Positions 6,443 through 7,408 of a DNA stretch of 7,408 bases are shown here, one piece after another. Both the position numbers and the translations under genes were made by a program. Origin of the DNA: JBLHKS01 sp047620505 (GTDB lineage Bacteria > Verrucomicrobiota > Verrucomicrobiia > Verrucomicrobiales > DEV007); assembly GCA_047620505.1 (NCBI GenBank), contig JBLHKS010000297.1:1-7408 (forward strand). Direction: 5' to 3'. The notes under the pieces were generated by a model that saw only the letters and a program-made list of their open reading frames with translations, did no database searches and was not told the origin of the DNA. Every line of letters starts with the position of its first letter. Positions within the stretch are counted from its first letter, which is position 1.

Positions 6443-7408
6443 ATGCCATCTAACACTAACGCTCATCAAGACACGATTCAGGAGAAGGTTCTGCGCCTCA
6501 ATCTGGACGCCAGCCGCTACGGAACCTTTGCCGAAATCGGCGCGGGACAGGAGGTGGCGCGCTGGTTTTTTCGCGTAGGTGGCGCGTCGGGAACGGTGGC
6601 CAAAACGATTTCCGCCTACGACATGGCTGTGAGCGACGCGATCTACGGGCCGTCGGATCGCTATGTAAGCCGACACCGCCTCCAAGCGATGCTCGATCAT
6701 GAATACGGACTGTTGCTTGAGCGGCTCGACAGTCCACGCGGGGGCGAGACCGCCTTCTTTGCTTTTGCCAACACTGTTGCGACCAGCGGCTACAAGACGC
6801 GCGACGGAGGTCATGGCTGGCTGGGGATTCGTTTTCAAGCCGAGTCGCGATCCGAGCCCTCGCAAATCCTGATTCACGTGCGGATGCTCGACAAAGAGCC
6901 GGAGCGTCAGCAGGAGGCGCTGGGTATAATCGGCGTGAACCTGATCCACAGTTCCTGCTATTCGCATCACGATCCGGAGAAGCTCATCGCTTCGCTGCTG
7001 GATGACCTGACGTGGAAGCGAGTGGAGGTGGACATGATCAGCTTTTCGGGTCCGGCTTTCGCGGAAGTAGACAATCGGCTGATGGCGCTGCAATTGGTGA
7101 AACAGGGCCACACGGAAGCGGCCATGTTCACCGCGGACGGCCAGCCGGCGCAATGGGCGGAAGTGCTCTACAAGAAACCGGTGCTCGTGCAGCGCGGTAG
7201 CTATCGTCCAATCACAAACCCGATGCTCAACATGCTCGAGCGCGCGGAGGAACAGTTCTCTGCTGACCCGTCGTTGTCGGGAGAAGCGCCAATCGTGCTT
7301 CTCGAAATGACGTTGCGCCAGCTAGAAGTGGAGAACGACGTAAACCATCGCGACTTCCTCGATCGGGTGGATATGTTGAGCGCGCTGGGACATCCGGTGT
7401 TGATCTCA
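6443..7408 (+). CDS. Conserved protein of unknown function, FAEIGAGQEVAR family (partial, 3' end missing)
   Basis: From ATG 6443 the frame is open for 322 codons to the window edge with no stop, so the C-terminus is missing. The protein begins MPSNTNAHQDTIQEKVLRLN and has strongly patterned conserved-looking stretches: FAEIGAGQEVAR (29-40), GTVAKTISAYDMAVSD (50-65), RYVSR (73-77), LQAMLDHEYGLLLERL (80-95), FFAFANTVAT (105-114) and GHGWLGIRFQ (123-132). It has no signal peptide or membrane helix, so it is likely cytoplasmic. I recognise the sequence type as a widespread conserved protein. From memory, similar entries carry labels such as TonB-dependent receptor or nicotinate-nucleotide adenylyltransferase, and nothing in the visible sequence supports either. 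No ATP-binding loop or catalytic motif of a known enzyme was found. It is transcribed away from the propeller operon and has no close plus-strand neighbour upstream, so it probably has its own promoter in 6158-6442. The start has no properly spaced Shine-Dalgarno sequence. Confidence 0.88.
   Translation, partial: MPSNTNAHQDTIQEKVLRLNLDASRYGTFAEIGAGQEVARWFFRVGGASGTVAKTISAYDMAVSDAIYGPSDRYVSRHRLQAMLDHEYGLLLERLDSPRGGETAFFAFANTVATSGYKTRDGGHGWLGIRFQAESRSEPSQILIHVRMLDKEPERQQEALGIIGVNLIHSSCYSHHDPEKLIASLLDDLTWKRVEVDMISFSGPAFAEVDNRLMALQLVKQGHTEAAMFTADGQPAQWAEVLYKKPVLVQRGSYRPITNPMLNMLERAEEQFSADPSLSGEAPIVLLEMTLRQLEVENDVNHRDFLDRVDMLSALGHPVLIS

Noticed and set aside
6407..7153. A 248-codon minus-strand open frame at the right end
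   Set aside because: It is antisense to the strongly patterned 322-codon plus-strand frame that starts at 6443 and stays open to the edge; the antisense product is Arg/His-rich and unstructured-looking.
1..7408. CRISPR arrays, insertion sequences, tRNA genes, toxin-antitoxin or defence genes
   Set aside because: I found no regularly spaced repeats, transposase motifs, terminal inverted repeats, tRNA-like cloverleaf or recognisable defence domains on either strand.

Overview
The window looks like chromosomal DNA from a free-living bacterium of the Planctomycetota-Verrucomicrobiota group, more likely Verrucomicrobiota. This rests on gene content, not on a marker gene. The points in favour are a secreted PQQ-like beta-propeller protein that starts with the 'DWPDFRGPTGQGH' type of N-terminus common in these phyla, a secreted GH42/GHL6-like glycoside hydrolase with a Cys cluster, and the general absence of Shine-Dalgarno sequences. 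No rRNA, tRNA, mobile element, CRISPR array or phage gene was found.

Layout. Positions 1-4536 hold a plus-strand, tightly packed, operon-like run: the tail of an unidentified gene (stop at 162); a secreted glycoside-hydrolase-like protein (159-1997) whose ATG overlaps that stop as ATGA; a NUDIX hydrolase (2016-2570); and a large polytopic membrane protein with a GT-C-like first loop and an acidic cytoplasmic tail (2593-4536). Converging on it with no spacer between the stop codons is a minus-strand pair: a signal-peptide-bearing PQQ-like beta-propeller protein (6157 down to 4901), followed 10 bases later by a small three-helix membrane protein (4890 down to 4537). A 285-base divergent intergenic region (6158-6442) separates this pair from a plus-strand gene that runs off the right edge (6443-7408). 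That last gene encodes a conserved protein of unknown function with the motif FAEIGAGQEVAR.

How they may work together. The left run combines an exported sugar-active-type protein, a cytosolic nucleotide-diphosphate-type hydrolase and a membrane protein of glycosyltransferase-like architecture. A role in envelope or polysaccharide handling is possible, but it is inferred from position only. The minus-strand pair looks like an exported propeller protein plus a small membrane protein. I see no convincing new defence, mobile or RNA-based system. The points most worth checking are the glycoside-hydrolase homologue that keeps the Cys cluster but lacks the usual Asn-Glu pair, the chained stop/start arrangement before the small membrane gene, the unknown 6443 protein, and a palindromic octamer that recurs five times.
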